A DNA stretch of 51,060 nt from Lysobacteraceae bacterium NML95-0200 (lineage in GTDB: Bacteria > Pseudomonadota > Gammaproteobacteria > Xanthomonadales > Xanthomonadaceae): NCBI GenBank assembly GCA_002798255.1, contig NWQQ01000027.1, forward strand, positions 1 to 51,060, given 5' to 3'. Of this stretch, positions 1-9,146 are shown in pieces (the stretch's first letter is position 1; each line of letters opens with the position of its first letter). Both the position numbers and the translations under genes were made by a program. The notes below the pieces were generated by a model. That model did no database searches, was not told the origin of the DNA, and saw only the letters and a list, made by a program, of their open reading frames with translations.

Positions 1-138
1 CAGATGCGCCACATGGTCACGGATGAAGGAGAAATCCACCGTTGCGTCGATCTTGCGCAACAGGTGGTCTTGGGGCACCAGCATCTCAAGCGTCACCATC
101 TCAAGCTGCTGCTGCGCAGGCGTGGGCTCTTTCAGCAT
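1..138 (-). mobile_element. IS1182-family transposase, N-terminal part (cut by window edge)
   Basis: Read on the minus strand from an ATG at 138, 46 codons stay open to the left edge. The protein begins MLKEPTPAQQQLEMVTLEML and goes on with a VPxDHLLRKID segment. I recognise this as the start of IS1182-type DDE transposases, whose N-terminal domain (DUF772-like) begins this way. The rest of the element lies outside the window, so I cannot tell whether it is intact. I did not identify the terminal inverted repeat. It is the only insertion-sequence signal seen in the window. Confidence 0.75.
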
Positions 139-153
139 CTGTCTATGAAAACA

Positions 154-181
154 ACAAACCCAGGCCAAGGCCAGGGTTTGT
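154..181 (-). terminator. Hairpin terminator downstream of the POT transporter gene
   Basis: An 8-bp stem (ACAAACCC/GGGTTTGT) is extended inward by a GGCC/GGCC pairing. On the minus strand it is followed by TGTTTTC. It lies between the transporter stop at 236 and the transposase start at 138, so it could end transporter transcription. Confidence 0.5.
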
Positions 182-191
182 CAGCAGTCTG

Positions 192-215
192 CGCCGGGAC
201 TTGCCCGGCGTTTTT
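192..215 (+). terminator. Rho-independent terminator reading rightward
   Basis: The perfect 7-bp stem CGCCGGG/CCCGGCG has a 5-base loop and is followed directly by TTTTT on the plus strand. It faces the end of the minus-strand transporter gene and would block rightward read-through from the insertion-sequence side. Confidence 0.55.
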
Positions 216-235
216 GTTGGCATCACGGCAGCGGC

Positions 236-1747
236 TTATTTCACGCCGTGCATCAGCTTGTTGATCACCGGCGAGAGCAGGAAGAACACGACTGCGCAGC
301 CCAGCCCCAGCCAGAACAGCTGGTTGAAGGTGCTGCCGTAGTGCGCCAGTGCGCTGGCACGGTCGGCCACCTCACCGGCGCCACCGGAAGCGATTGCCGC
401 GATGCGTCCGGCCACGAAGTTGGCCATCGCAATCGACAGGAACCAGCCGCCCATGGCCAGCCCGGTTTCCTGCGGGCGTGCCAGTTTGGTGACCATCGCC
501 AAGCCAATCGGCGACAGGCACAGCTCACCCATGGTGTGAATCAGATAAGTCAGGGTCAGCCAGATCCAGGAAATGTTCTGGTTGGCATCGGCAGTGTTGT
601 TGATGGCAAACACCAGAATGTAGAAGCCCAATGCCGCGCCCAGGAGGCCGATGGCGAACTTGCGCGGAATCGACGGGTTCCAGTCAGCCTTGTCGAGCTT
701 GACCCAGAGCGAGGCAAACAGCGGCGCCAGCAGGATGATGAACACCGGGTTGACCGACTGGAAGATTTCAAAGGTGGGTTGCCAGCCAAACAGCGTGGTT
801 TCCGGCATCTTTACATGGTCTTGCGCCAGAAAGTTGAGCGAGGAGCCGGCCTGCTCGAACAGCGACCAGAACAGGATGTTGGCAAAGAACAGAATCAGCA
901 TGGCGATATAGCGATGCAGCTGCGCCTTCTCGCCGCTCTTGACGCCACTCCAGATGAAATAAAGCGCCAGTGCCGCCATCATCACGCCCAGCACCACGGC
1001 CAGCACTTCACTCTGGCTCAGCAGGAAATACACCGGCACCACCAGCAGGGCTGCGGCAATAGCGATTTGCAGCACCGGCCCCCAGCCTTCCTTGCCCTTG
1101 GGCGCAGTGCCGACATGCCCCAGCCAGCCCTTCAGTGCCTGGAAAATCATCAGCCCCAGCAGCATGCCCATGCCGGCGCTGAAGAAGCCCCAGCGATAGC
1201 CGTATTTCTGCCCGATCCAGGTGGCGCAGATAATCGGCGCAATCAGCGCACCGGCATTGATGCCCATGTAGAAGATGGTGAAGCCCGAGTCGCGGCGGGC
1301 ATCGCCCGGGGCGTAGAGCTTGCCGACCATCGAGGAAATATTCGGCTTGAACAGGCCATTACCGACCACCAATACCGCCAGGCCGATAATGAAGGTGGTG
1401 AGGTCAGGCGCCATCAGCATGAAGCTGCCGATTGCCATCAACACCCCGCCCAGCATGATCGAGCGCTGGTAGCCAAGAATGCGGTCGGCCACATAGCCAC
1501 CGGCGATGCCGGTCATGTACACCAGCGAGGTGAAGCCGCCATAGGTCAGGCTGGCCTGCTCGCGCGCCTCGGCGCCGGAGAGATGGGCAAAGAACTGTGC
1601 GGCAATGTGCACGGCCAGCATGGCGCGCATGCCGTAGTACATGAAGCGCTCCCAGAACTCAGTGCCAAACAGGTTCCAAAGCGCCCGGGGGTGGCCAAGA
1701 AATTCTCCGGCCGGTGGTGGCTGGAAAGCAGGTTGATTCGCACTCAT
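236..1747 (-). CDS. POT/PTR-family proton-dependent oligopeptide transporter
   Basis: Inner-membrane symporter of the POT (PTR2) branch of the major facilitator superfamily, which takes up di- and tripeptides with protons. Near the N terminus the protein has the family signature ExxERFxYY (seen as EFWERFMYYG), followed by a chain of hydrophobic segments typical of the 12-14 helix fold. With the ATG at 1747 it is 503 residues, the usual family length. The frame stays open upstream to 1834, but the extra 29 residues look like non-coding sequence, so the MSANQ start is preferred. The gene stands alone and is divergent from the RND pump operon. A hairpin terminator follows it. The exact peptide specificity cannot be read from the sequence. 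Confidence 0.9.
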   Translation of the reverse strand: MSANQPAFQPPPAGEFLGHPRALWNLFGTEFWERFMYYGMRAMLAVHIAAQFFAHLSGAEAREQASLTYGGFTSLVYMTGIAGGYVADRILGYQRSIMLGGVLMAIGSFMLMAPDLTTFIIGLAVLVVGNGLFKPNISSMVGKLYAPGDARRDSGFTIFYMGINAGALIAPIICATWIGQKYGYRWGFFSAGMGMLLGLMIFQALKGWLGHVGTAPKGKEGWGPVLQIAIAAALLVVPVYFLLSQSEVLAVVLGVMMAALALYFIWSGVKSGEKAQLHRYIAMLILFFANILFWSLFEQAGSSLNFLAQDHVKMPETTLFGWQPTFEIFQSVNPVFIILLAPLFASLWVKLDKADWNPSIPRKFAIGLLGAALGFYILVFAINNTADANQNISWIWLTLTYLIHTMGELCLSPIGLAMVTKLARPQETGLAMGGWFLSIAMANFVAGRIAAIASGGAGEVADRASALAHYGSTFNQLFWLGLGCAVVFFLLSPVINKLMHGVK

Positions 1748-2038
1748 GCGTGATTCCCGTAGCTGTTGAATGAATGCCACCCAAACGGACGGCGACCCAC
1801 GAGGATTACGGAGCATCCGCTTGCCGTCAATCAAAAAAGATGCTGCGGCGCAGCATGAGTGTGTTGTTTTGTGAAGTTAAGCGCGCTTTTCCGTTCGTGG
1901 TTGGGCCTCATGCAGTGCGCTGTCAACAGCTTTATGTCGCATGCGTTGATCTTGGGTTATCCATGTCCAATGGCAGGGGGTATTGGGCTTGGGACTGGAT
2001 AAAATTTCCCATTCGCCAGCCGTTGAATGCCAGCCATC

Positions 2039-3118
2039 ATGATACGCAAATCCCGTTTCGCCGTTACCGCCGCACTGCTGTTGGCGACCTTGTTGAGTGC
2101 CTGTGGCAAGTCCGAGCCTGCCGGGCGGCAAGGCCGGGGGCAGCCGCAGGCAGTGCCGGTGGTGATTGACAGCGTGCAGCCGGCTACGGTTTCGGAAAGC
2201 CTGGCGGCGGTGGGCACGGTCAGTGCGCGCGAGTCAGTGACCTTGACGGCCAAAGTCAGTGAAACCGTCGAGCGGGTGCATTTTGAAAGTGGTCAGCAGG
2301 TGGCGCGCGGTGCGGCGCTGGTCACGCTTTCCGGGCAGCAGCAGCGGGCGGCCTTGCAGGCGGCCGAGGCCAATGCCGAGGAGGCCGAGCGGCTGTATCA
2401 ACGCAACCGGCAGCTGGTCGAGCAGCAATTGATTGCCCGCGCCAGTTTCGATGCGCAAGAAGCCAGTCGCAGTGCGACACGGGCGCAGGTGGCGCAAATC
2501 CGCGCGCAACTGGCCGACCGGGTGATTCGCGCACCGTTTTCCGGGGTGCTGGGGCTTCGTCAGGTCAGTCCCGGTGCACTGGTCACGCCGGGCACGGTGA
2601 TTACCACGCTGGACGACATCAGCCGTGTGTATGTGGACTTCCCGCTGCCTGAGTCGCAGCTGGCATTGCTGGGGGTTGGGCAGCGCCTGATTGGCACTAC
2701 TGCGGCCTGGCCGGGGCGCAGTTTCGAGGGCGTGGTCACGACCATCAATACCCGCATTGATCCGGATAGTCGCGCGATCATGGTGCGCGCCGACTTTGCC
2801 AATCCCGACCGCGCCTTGCGCCCGGGCATGTTGTTCAATGTGCAATTGCAGCAGGCTGAAAGAAAGGCGCTGATGGTGCCAGAGATTGCCCTGACGCAAG
2901 TGGGGCGCGAGAGCTTTGTGTGGAAGGTGGATGCCGAAGACAAGGTGCAGCAAAGCGCAGTGGTGACCGGCTATCGTGAGGCGGGCAAGGTGGAAATCGT
3001 GCAGGGTCTGGAGGCGGGCGAGCGCATCGTGGTCGAAGGCGTAGGCAAGCTGCGCGCCGGACAGCGCGTGGTGCAGGCCGGGGCAGCGGCTGAAAAATCC
3101 GGCGCAGCAAAACCATGA
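2039..3118 (+). CDS. RND efflux periplasmic adaptor (membrane fusion lipoprotein)
   Basis: Adaptor of a tripartite RND multidrug efflux pump. It would bridge the inner-membrane permease and an outer-membrane channel. The N terminus is a lipoprotein signal (MIRKSRF, hydrophobic run, lipobox LSAC), so the mature protein is anchored by a lipidated Cys in the inner-membrane outer leaflet. The order of beta-barrel and lipoyl half-motifs around a coiled hairpin rich in Ala, Gln and Arg (about residues 95-165) matches the HlyD/AcrA family. The frame also opens with an ATG at 2027. Neither start has a clear Shine-Dalgarno, and I chose 2039 because it gives a compact signal peptide. Its stop overlaps the permease start (ATGA at 3115-3118). 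No outer-membrane factor gene is adjacent. Confidence 0.88.
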   Translation: MIRKSRFAVTAALLLATLLSACGKSEPAGRQGRGQPQAVPVVIDSVQPATVSESLAAVGTVSARESVTLTAKVSETVERVHFESGQQVARGAALVTLSGQQQRAALQAAEANAEEAERLYQRNRQLVEQQLIARASFDAQEASRSATRAQVAQIRAQLADRVIRAPFSGVLGLRQVSPGALVTPGTVITTLDDISRVYVDFPLPESQLALLGVGQRLIGTTAAWPGRSFEGVVTTINTRIDPDSRAIMVRADFANPDRALRPGMLFNVQLQQAERKALMVPEIALTQVGRESFVWKVDAEDKVQQSAVVTGYREAGKVEIVQGLEAGERIVVEGVGKLRAGQRVVQAGAAAEKSGAAKP

Positions 3119-6100
3119 AGCTTTCCGATATCTCCATCCAGCGGCCCGTATTTGCCACGGTGATGAGCCTGTTGCTCATCGTGCTTGGCATCATGTCGTT
3201 CCAGCGTCTGACGGTGCGCGAGCTGCCGGCCATCGACCCGCCGGTGGTTTCGGTGGATGTCAGCTATCCGGGCGCGTCAGCGGCGGTGGTGGAAACCCGC
3301 ATCACCCAGTTGCTGGAAAGCGCGCTGGCCGGGATTGAGGGCATCAATACCATCGAGTCGAGCAGTCGCAACGGGCGCGCCTCGGTGACCATCGAGTTCA
3401 ACCTCAACCGCGATATCGAAGCCGCTGCCAATGATGTGCGCGATGCTATCAGCCGGGTTGTGGGGCGCTTGCCACAGGAGGCCGATGCGCCACGGGTGGC
3501 GAAGGTGGAATCCGATGCCGATGTAATTCTTTGGTTGAACATGCGCTCCACACAGATGGACACGCTGGCGCTGACCGACTATGCCAACCGCTATATCGTT
3601 GACCGGCTCTCGGCGCTCGATGGCGTGGCGCAAGTGCAGGTGGGTGGCGGGCAGAACTATGCCATGCGCATCTGGCTGGATCGTGACGCATTGGCCGCAC
3701 GCGGTCTGGCACCAGCCGACGTGGAGGCGGCGTTGCGTGCGGAGAATGTGGAGCTGCCTGCCGGGACGCTGGAATCGGCGCAGCGTGATTTCACCCTGCG
3801 CATGCAGCGCGATTACACCAGTGCCGAAGCGTTTGCCCGCCTGCCCATCAAGCGCGGCGCAGATGGCTATGTGGTGCGACTGGATGATGTTGCCGATGTA
3901 GAACTGACCGCGGCTGAGCGCCGTTCCTATCTGCGCAGCAATTTCCAGCCCAATGTCGGCCTTGGCATCGTGCGCACCTCCACCGCCAATGCGCTGGAAG
4001 TGGCGCGCGCGGCGCGCGCCGAGGCCGAGAAGATTCAGGACAGCCTGCCCGAAGGCACGGAAATCTTCGTCGCCTATGACAGCACCATCTTCATCGATGC
4101 CTCCATCAAGCGTGTGTACTGGACGTTGGTCGAGGCTGCCATTTTGGTGGTGGCGGTCATCTGGCTGTTCCTTGGCAGCCTGCGCGCGGCGATCATCCCG
4201 GCGGTAACCGTGCCGGTGTGTCTGGTCAGCGCCTTCATCGCCCTGTATGCGTTTGGCTATTCCATCAACCTTCTGACGCTGCTGGCGCTGGTGCTGTGCA
4301 TTGGCCTGGTGGTGGACGATGCCATCGTGGTGCTGGAAAACATCCAGCGCCGTACCGATTTGGGTGAGCCCGCCCTGTTGGCCGCCAAGCGTGGCACCCG
4401 GCAGGTGGCATTTGCGGTGATTGCCACCACCGCCGTGCTGGTGGCGGTGTTCCTGCCGGTGGGCTTCATGGAAGGCAATACTGGCCGCCTGTTCCGCGAA
4501 TTGTCGATTGCACTGGCAGGGGCGGTGGCGATTTCCGCCTTCGTGGCGTTGACGCTCACGCCGATGATGTGTGCGCAAATGGTGCGTGCCCACGGCAAGC
4601 AGAGCGGCTTCAATGCCTGGATGAACCGTCAGCTCGCGCGCTTGGGCGATGCTTACGGGCGCAGCATCACGCGCATGCTGGCGCTGAAAACAAGCCGGAT
4701 TGGCCTGCTGGTCGGGCTGGTGATGCTGGGCTGCCTGGCACTGGCGGCGCTGCTGTATCCGCGGGTGCCCAGCGAGCTTGCCCCCAGCGAAGACCGTGGC
4801 CGCTTTTTTGTCAGCATCAATGCGCCTGAAGGCGCCGGCTTTGACTACACCGTCTCGCAAGTGCAGCAAGTGGAAGAAGTGCTGCGCCCACTGATTGGCG
4901 AGGACAAGCCCATCGTGCGCGCCAATTCGCGTGCGCCCGGCTGGGGCGGCGGTGAAGACATGCACACCGGCAATGTCATCGTCTTCATGCAGGATTGGGA
5001 CAAGCGCGAAGTCAGCACCGAAGAAGTCGTCAATCAGGTGCGCCGCGAGCTTGGCAAGCTGCCCGGCGTGCAGGCGCGCGCCTCTGCCCCTGGCGGTTTG
5101 GTGGGCGGGCGCAGCGGTGGCCGCTTCAGCTTGGTGCTGGGCGGGCCAAACTACGAAGAACTGGTGCAATGGCGCGACCGGATGATGGCGCGCATGGATG
5201 AGTACCCCGGCCTTCTGGCACCGGATTCGGACTACAAGGAAACCCGCCCGCAAATGCGGGTATTGATTGATCGTGCGCGTGCTGCTGACCTGGGCGTGTC
5301 GGTCACCGAGATTGGCCGTACCCTGGAAACCCTGATGGGCAGCCGCCGCGTGACCACTTTTGTCGATGATGGTCGTGAGTACGACGTCATCATGCAGGGC
5401 GAGCGCGACAAGCGCATGACCCCGGCCGACCTTGGCCAGACTCAGGTGCGCGGACGCGGCGGCAGCCTGGTGCCGCTGTCGAATCTGGTGACACTCGAAG
5501 AACTGGCCGAGCCGGGGCGCTTCAACCGCTTCAACCGCCTGCGTGCCATCACCGTGACCGCAGACCTGGCACCGGGCACCAGCATGGGCGAGGCGATTGC
5601 CTGGGCACAGCAGACTGCCCGCGAAGAACTGCCCGGCCACGCACAGATTGACTGGAAGGGCGAAACCCGCGAATACCTGCGCAGCGGCAGCGCCGTGTTG
5701 CTCACTTTCGCCATGGCACTGATGATTGTCTATCTGGTGCTCTCGGCGCAGTTCGAGAGCTTCATCCACCCCTTGGTCATCATGTTCACTGTGCCGCTGG
5801 CCGTGCTGGGGGCGCTGATTGGCCTGTGGGTGACTGGCAGCAGCTTCAACCTGTTTTCGCAAATCGGCATCGTCATGCTGGTCGGGCTGGCAGCCAAGAA
5901 TGGCATCCTGATTGTCGAGTTTGCCAACCAGTTGCGCGATGAAGGCCGCAGTGTGACAGCGGCCATTGCCGAGGCCAGCGCGGTGCGCCTGCGCCCGATT
6001 CTGATGACTTCCACCGCCACCGTGGTCGGTGCCCTGCCACTGGTGATTTCCGGTGGCCCCGGCTCGGCCAGCCGCGCGGCCATTGGTATCGTCATCATCT

Positions 6101-6246
6101 TCGGCGTGTCCTTCGCCACCTTGCTGACCCTGTTCGTGGTGCCGGCCTTGTACGCCCTGCTGGCACCCTTTACCCGCTCTCCGGATGCCCTGAGGCACGA
6201 ACTGGAAGCACTGGAAGCCGGCACCCCGCATGTGCAGGGGCATTAG
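3115..6246 (+). CDS. RND multidrug efflux permease (HAE1 type)
   Basis: The 1043-residue inner-membrane proton/drug antiporter of the pump, of typical AcrB-family length. It begins KLSDISIQRPVFATVMSLLL, the usual first helix. The proton-relay pair of aspartates is visible in helix 4 (GLVVDDAIVVLEN, near residue 401) and the matching lysine in helix 10 (GLAAKNGILIVEF, near residue 928). Two large periplasmic loops follow helices 1 and 7, as expected. It is translationally coupled to the upstream adaptor. An unlinked TolC-like channel is presumably recruited. Drug specificity cannot be predicted. The sequence type is nearest to the MexK-like branch, from memory only. Confidence 0.92.
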   Translation: MKLSDISIQRPVFATVMSLLLIVLGIMSFQRLTVRELPAIDPPVVSVDVSYPGASAAVVETRITQLLESALAGIEGINTIESSSRNGRASVTIEFNLNRDIEAAANDVRDAISRVVGRLPQEADAPRVAKVESDADVILWLNMRSTQMDTLALTDYANRYIVDRLSALDGVAQVQVGGGQNYAMRIWLDRDALAARGLAPADVEAALRAENVELPAGTLESAQRDFTLRMQRDYTSAEAFARLPIKRGADGYVVRLDDVADVELTAAERRSYLRSNFQPNVGLGIVRTSTANALEVARAARAEAEKIQDSLPEGTEIFVAYDSTIFIDASIKRVYWTLVEAAILVVAVIWLFLGSLRAAIIPAVTVPVCLVSAFIALYAFGYSINLLTLLALVLCIGLVVDDAIVVLENIQRRTDLGEPALLAAKRGTRQVAFAVIATTAVLVAVFLPVGFMEGNTGRLFRELSIALAGAVAISAFVALTLTPMMCAQMVRAHGKQSGFNAWMNRQLARLGDAYGRSITRMLALKTSRIGLLVGLVMLGCLALAALLYPRVPSELAPSEDRGRFFVSINAPEGAGFDYTVSQVQQVEEVLRPLIGEDKPIVRANSRAPGWGGGEDMHTGNVIVFMQDWDKREVSTEEVVNQVRRELGKLPGVQARASAPGGLVGGRSGGRFSLVLGGPNYEELVQWRDRMMARMDEYPGLLAPDSDYKETRPQMRVLIDRARAADLGVSVTEIGRTLETLMGSRRVTTFVDDGREYDVIMQGERDKRMTPADLGQTQVRGRGGSLVPLSNLVTLEELAEPGRFNRFNRLRAITVTADLAPGTSMGEAIAWAQQTAREELPGHAQIDWKGETREYLRSGSAVLLTFAMALMIVYLVLSAQFESFIHPLVIMFTVPLAVLGALIGLWVTGSSFNLFSQIGIVMLVGLAAKNGILIVEFANQLRDEGRSVTAAIAEASAVRLRPILMTSTATVVGALPLVISGGPGSASRAAIGIVIIFGVSFATLLTLFVVPALYALLAPFTRSPDALRHELEALEAGTPHVQGH

Positions 6247-6312
6247 GGCAGCTGACTACAGACAGTCTCAATGAGACTGGAATACCCGGATAGTGCAAAT
6301 GAAGGCATGACC

Positions 6313-7470
6313 ATGTACGAATTGAATAACATGCAGCGCCGATATTTCGGCCTTGACCCCATTGAGCCACATTGGCACAGAATGATTCTGGGTGCAGATG
6401 CCCATCGTCCGGAGAGCATCCTGTATTTCGACGGAGACACCATCAAGCGCCAGATTATTTCCAGCAACAAGGAGTACAGGGAATATCACTACAACGAGCC
6501 AACCCGCAACCGGGAAGTGCTTTTGCCAAAGACCTCACGAGGCAAGGAACAACGACTCAATGCTGCCAATTTTGAAAGGCGGACACCCCTGGGGGTTTAT
6601 CTGCTGGCCTCCGAATACGGGAGTCTCACGGTAGGTAGTTTTACTTCGCAGACATCCTTCTATCAGCGGCTATGGGAGCAGCCTGTGCAAAAAGGCCAGT
6701 CTCCAGCCGACTTGATTGATGAATTCATTCGCAACTCCCCGGAAGACCATTTCGAAGAAATTGAAGCCTTCAAGCAACAGAGGCGGAGAAACCTTAAATT
6801 CAAAAAGGGGGATTATTTCCGCTTCAAGCTGAATCGCACAGAGTTCGGTTTCGGCAGGGTGCTACTTGATATTGGCAAGCTCCAAAAATCAGGCGCTCTT
6901 CCGGCTGAGCATAAATTGTTTGCCCTGATGGGCAAGCCAGTGCTGGTGCAATTGTTTGTTTTTGCATCTGAAGACAAGGCCGTATCCATCGAAACACTGG
7001 AAAAACAGCCTGTACTGCCCTCTTCAGTGATGATGGACAATGCGCTCGTCTACGGTGAGTACGAAATTTTCGCCCAGCAAGCCATCACTGATGAAGCCTA
7101 TGACTTTCCCATGTCGTTTTATAGCCCCTCGCTTTATGGTGGCGACCATGAGAGCTGTATCCTGCAATGGGGACTGATTCATCTTGAAATGAGTGCGGAT
7201 GTTTTTAATGGTCGCGCCTCTGCAGCACTGCAAACAACAATCGCGCAACATGAGCTCAAACACAACACCATCGGCTTCTCACCGGCCTATGACAATTTCC
7301 ATGTCCTGAATGCACTGAAGGGCATGGAAATTGCACCTGATGACCGGGCATGGAAAAAGGATTTGCGCAATCCGAAGTGGCAGCAGGCCCGGGATGAAAT
7401 CATGAGCATCTTCGGACTTGATTCGGCCTGGAGCTATGTTGAAAAAACTGGGGCTGATGCTGCCCGGTGA
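6313..7470 (+). CDS. Imm26-domain protein (orphan immunity-like protein)
   Basis: Protein of 385 residues, no signal peptide, probably cytoplasmic. From about residue 168 it carries KKGDYFRFKL then EFGFGRVL, followed by PSSVMMDNALVYGEYEIF. This pattern matches the Imm26 family, which is known from immunity genes beside polymorphic or contact-dependent toxins. The first 160 residues and the last 90 are unfamiliar. The start at 6313 has GAAGG seven bases upstream; in-frame ATGs at 6271 and 6307 are less well spaced. No toxin gene is adjacent: the left neighbour is the RND pump and the right one a symporter. Codon use is visibly less GC-rich than in the neighbours. The family call is by eye and the function is inferred. 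Confidence 0.6.
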   Translation: MYELNNMQRRYFGLDPIEPHWHRMILGADAHRPESILYFDGDTIKRQIISSNKEYREYHYNEPTRNREVLLPKTSRGKEQRLNAANFERRTPLGVYLLASEYGSLTVGSFTSQTSFYQRLWEQPVQKGQSPADLIDEFIRNSPEDHFEEIEAFKQQRRRNLKFKKGDYFRFKLNRTEFGFGRVLLDIGKLQKSGALPAEHKLFALMGKPVLVQLFVFASEDKAVSIETLEKQPVLPSSVMMDNALVYGEYEIFAQQAITDEAYDFPMSFYSPSLYGGDHESCILQWGLIHLEMSADVFNGRASAALQTTIAQHELKHNTIGFSPAYDNFHVLNALKGMEIAPDDRAWKKDLRNPKWQQARDEIMSIFGLDSAWSYVEKTGADAAR

Positions 7471-7685
7471 ACTCTGATAGCCAGACTCGCATACGGCACA
7501 TGCGCAACGGAGCACGGGCAGCAAACCCCGTCTTTCTTGTCTTTCAGTGAGAGCGATAGGGCGCTACTTGTAGCAAGCCCAAAGTGCTGCCGCTCATGGA
7601 GACTGAAGCGGTACGGCACGCCGGGGAAGGCAAACTGGCAAAAATCCGTCACAATCAGCGCTTCGCTCGTCACCGGGGAACGGTT

Positions 7686-9146
7686 TTGGAAGATTTCATC
7701 AAAGATTTCAATTCGCTGGTCTGGAGCCGGCCGCTGATTTGGCTGTGTCTTGGCGCGGGGCTGTACTTCTCGCTGCGCACCCGCTTCGTGCAGCTGCGGC
7801 AGTTGAAGGAAATGGTGCGGTTGTTGCTGAGCGACAAGCGTTCGGAAGCGGGCGTGTCCTCATTCCAGGCATTGGCGGTTTCGCTGTCCGGGCGGGTGGG
7901 CATGGGCAATATCGCCGGGGTGGCCACCGCCATCGGTTTTGGCGGGCCGGGGGCGGTGTTCTGGATGTGGATCGTGGCCTTTCTGGGCGCGTCCACGGCC
8001 TATGTGGAATCCACGCTGGCGCAAATCTACAAGGAAAAGGACGAAGACGGCCGTTACCGCGGCGGGCCTGCGTATTACATCGAAAAGGCCATGGGGCAGA
8101 AGTGGTATGCATGGCTGTTTGCCATCGTCACCATCATCGCCACTGGCTTCCTGCTGCCGGGGGTGCAGGCCAATGGCATCGCCAAGGGGATGGCAGAAGC
8201 CTTTGACTTCAAACCGGAGCTGGTTGCTACCGTAGTGGTAGTGCTGCTTGGCTTCATCATCTTTGGTGGCGTCAAGCGTATCGCCCGGGTGGCCGAAGTG
8301 GTGGTACCGTTCATGGCGCTGGCCTATGTGCTGGTGGCGATGGTGATTATGCTGCTCAATGCCGAGCTGCTGCCACAGATGTGGCTGATGATTCTCAAGA
8401 GCGCCTTTGGCCTTGATGCGGCGTTTGGCGCGGTGGTCGGGCTGGCGGTGGAATGGGGCGTCAAGCGCGGCATCTATTCCAACGAGGCCGGGCAAGGCAC
8501 GGGGCCGCATGCGGCGGCGGCGGCGGAAGTCTCGCATCCGGCCAAGCAGGGGCTGGTACAGGCATTTTCGGTGTATGTCGATACCCTGCTGCTGTGCACA
8601 GCGACGGCTTTCATGATTCTTTCCACCGGCATGTACAACGTGCTGCGCCCGGACAAGGCCGGGATGATTGTTGAATATCTGCCCGGTATTGACCATGAAG
8701 GCCCGGCCTTTGCCCAGCGTGCGGTGGAAGTCATCCTGCCCGGTTACGGTGCCGGCTTTGTGGCGCTGGCGCTGTTCTTCTTTGCCTTTACCACACTGAT
8801 GGCCTATTACTACATGGCCGAAACCAATGTCGCCTATCTCAACCGCAGGCTGCATGCGCCATGGCTGACTTTTGTACTGCGTCTGCTGCTGTTGGCCGCG
8901 GTGACCTTTGGCGCGGTGCGCAGCGCCGAGATGGCCTGGACGCTGGGCGATATCGGCGTGGGGCTGATGGCATGGCTCAATATCATCGCCATCTTGATTT
9001 TGCAAAAACCGGCACTGGCCTGTCTGTACGATTACGAGATGCAGAAAAAGGCGGGTATCGAAGAGCCGCAGTTCGACCCGGATGCATTGGGCATCAAAAA
9101 CGCGAACTTCTGGCGTGAACGCAAGGCATCCCGCCATGCAGATTGA
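7686..9146 (+). CDS. AGCS-family sodium:alanine (amino acid) symporter
   Basis: Inner-membrane sodium- or proton-coupled uptake of alanine, glycine or related amino acids. Recognised from the N-terminal LVWSRPLIWLCLGAGLYFSL and RTRFVQLRQLKEM, then GRVGMGNIAGVATAIGFGGP, GGPAYYIEKAMG and SNEAGQGTGPHAAAA, all hallmark AGCS (AlsT/YaaJ) motifs. About ten or eleven hydrophobic segments follow. An ATG exists far upstream at 7584, but the extra residues are polar and low-quality. A TTG at 7686 has GGGGAA six bases upstream and gives a 486-residue protein of normal length, so I use it. The 3' end overlaps the methyltransferase gene by 11 bases. Confidence 0.9.
   Translation: MEDFIKDFNSLVWSRPLIWLCLGAGLYFSLRTRFVQLRQLKEMVRLLLSDKRSEAGVSSFQALAVSLSGRVGMGNIAGVATAIGFGGPGAVFWMWIVAFLGASTAYVESTLAQIYKEKDEDGRYRGGPAYYIEKAMGQKWYAWLFAIVTIIATGFLLPGVQANGIAKGMAEAFDFKPELVATVVVVLLGFIIFGGVKRIARVAEVVVPFMALAYVLVAMVIMLLNAELLPQMWLMILKSAFGLDAAFGAVVGLAVEWGVKRGIYSNEAGQGTGPHAAAAAEVSHPAKQGLVQAFSVYVDTLLLCTATAFMILSTGMYNVLRPDKAGMIVEYLPGIDHEGPAFAQRAVEVILPGYGAGFVALALFFFAFTTLMAYYYMAETNVAYLNRRLHAPWLTFVLRLLLLAAVTFGAVRSAEMAWTLGDIGVGLMAWLNIIAILILQKPALACLYDYEMQKKAGIEEPQFDPDALGIKNANFWRERKASRHAD

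Noticed and set aside
248-1753. Long plus-strand open frame (501 codons) opposite the POT transporter
   Set aside because: Its product is rich in His, Gln and Arg with no hydrophobic pattern, typical of the antisense shadow of a GC-rich gene. The minus frame has clear family motifs.
1919-1930. GCTGT-CA-ACAGC palindrome upstream of the RND pump
   Set aside because: Only 5-bp arms in GC-rich DNA and no regulator gene nearby; could be chance.
3277-6243. Minus-strand open frame of 988 codons opposite the RND permease
   Set aside because: Antisense shadow of biased codons; composition full of His, Gln and Arg. The plus frame is an unmistakable RND permease.
6264-6278. Short hairpin AGTCTC/GAGACT after the RND permease gene
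   Set aside because: Only 6 bp and no T-run; too weak to call a terminator.
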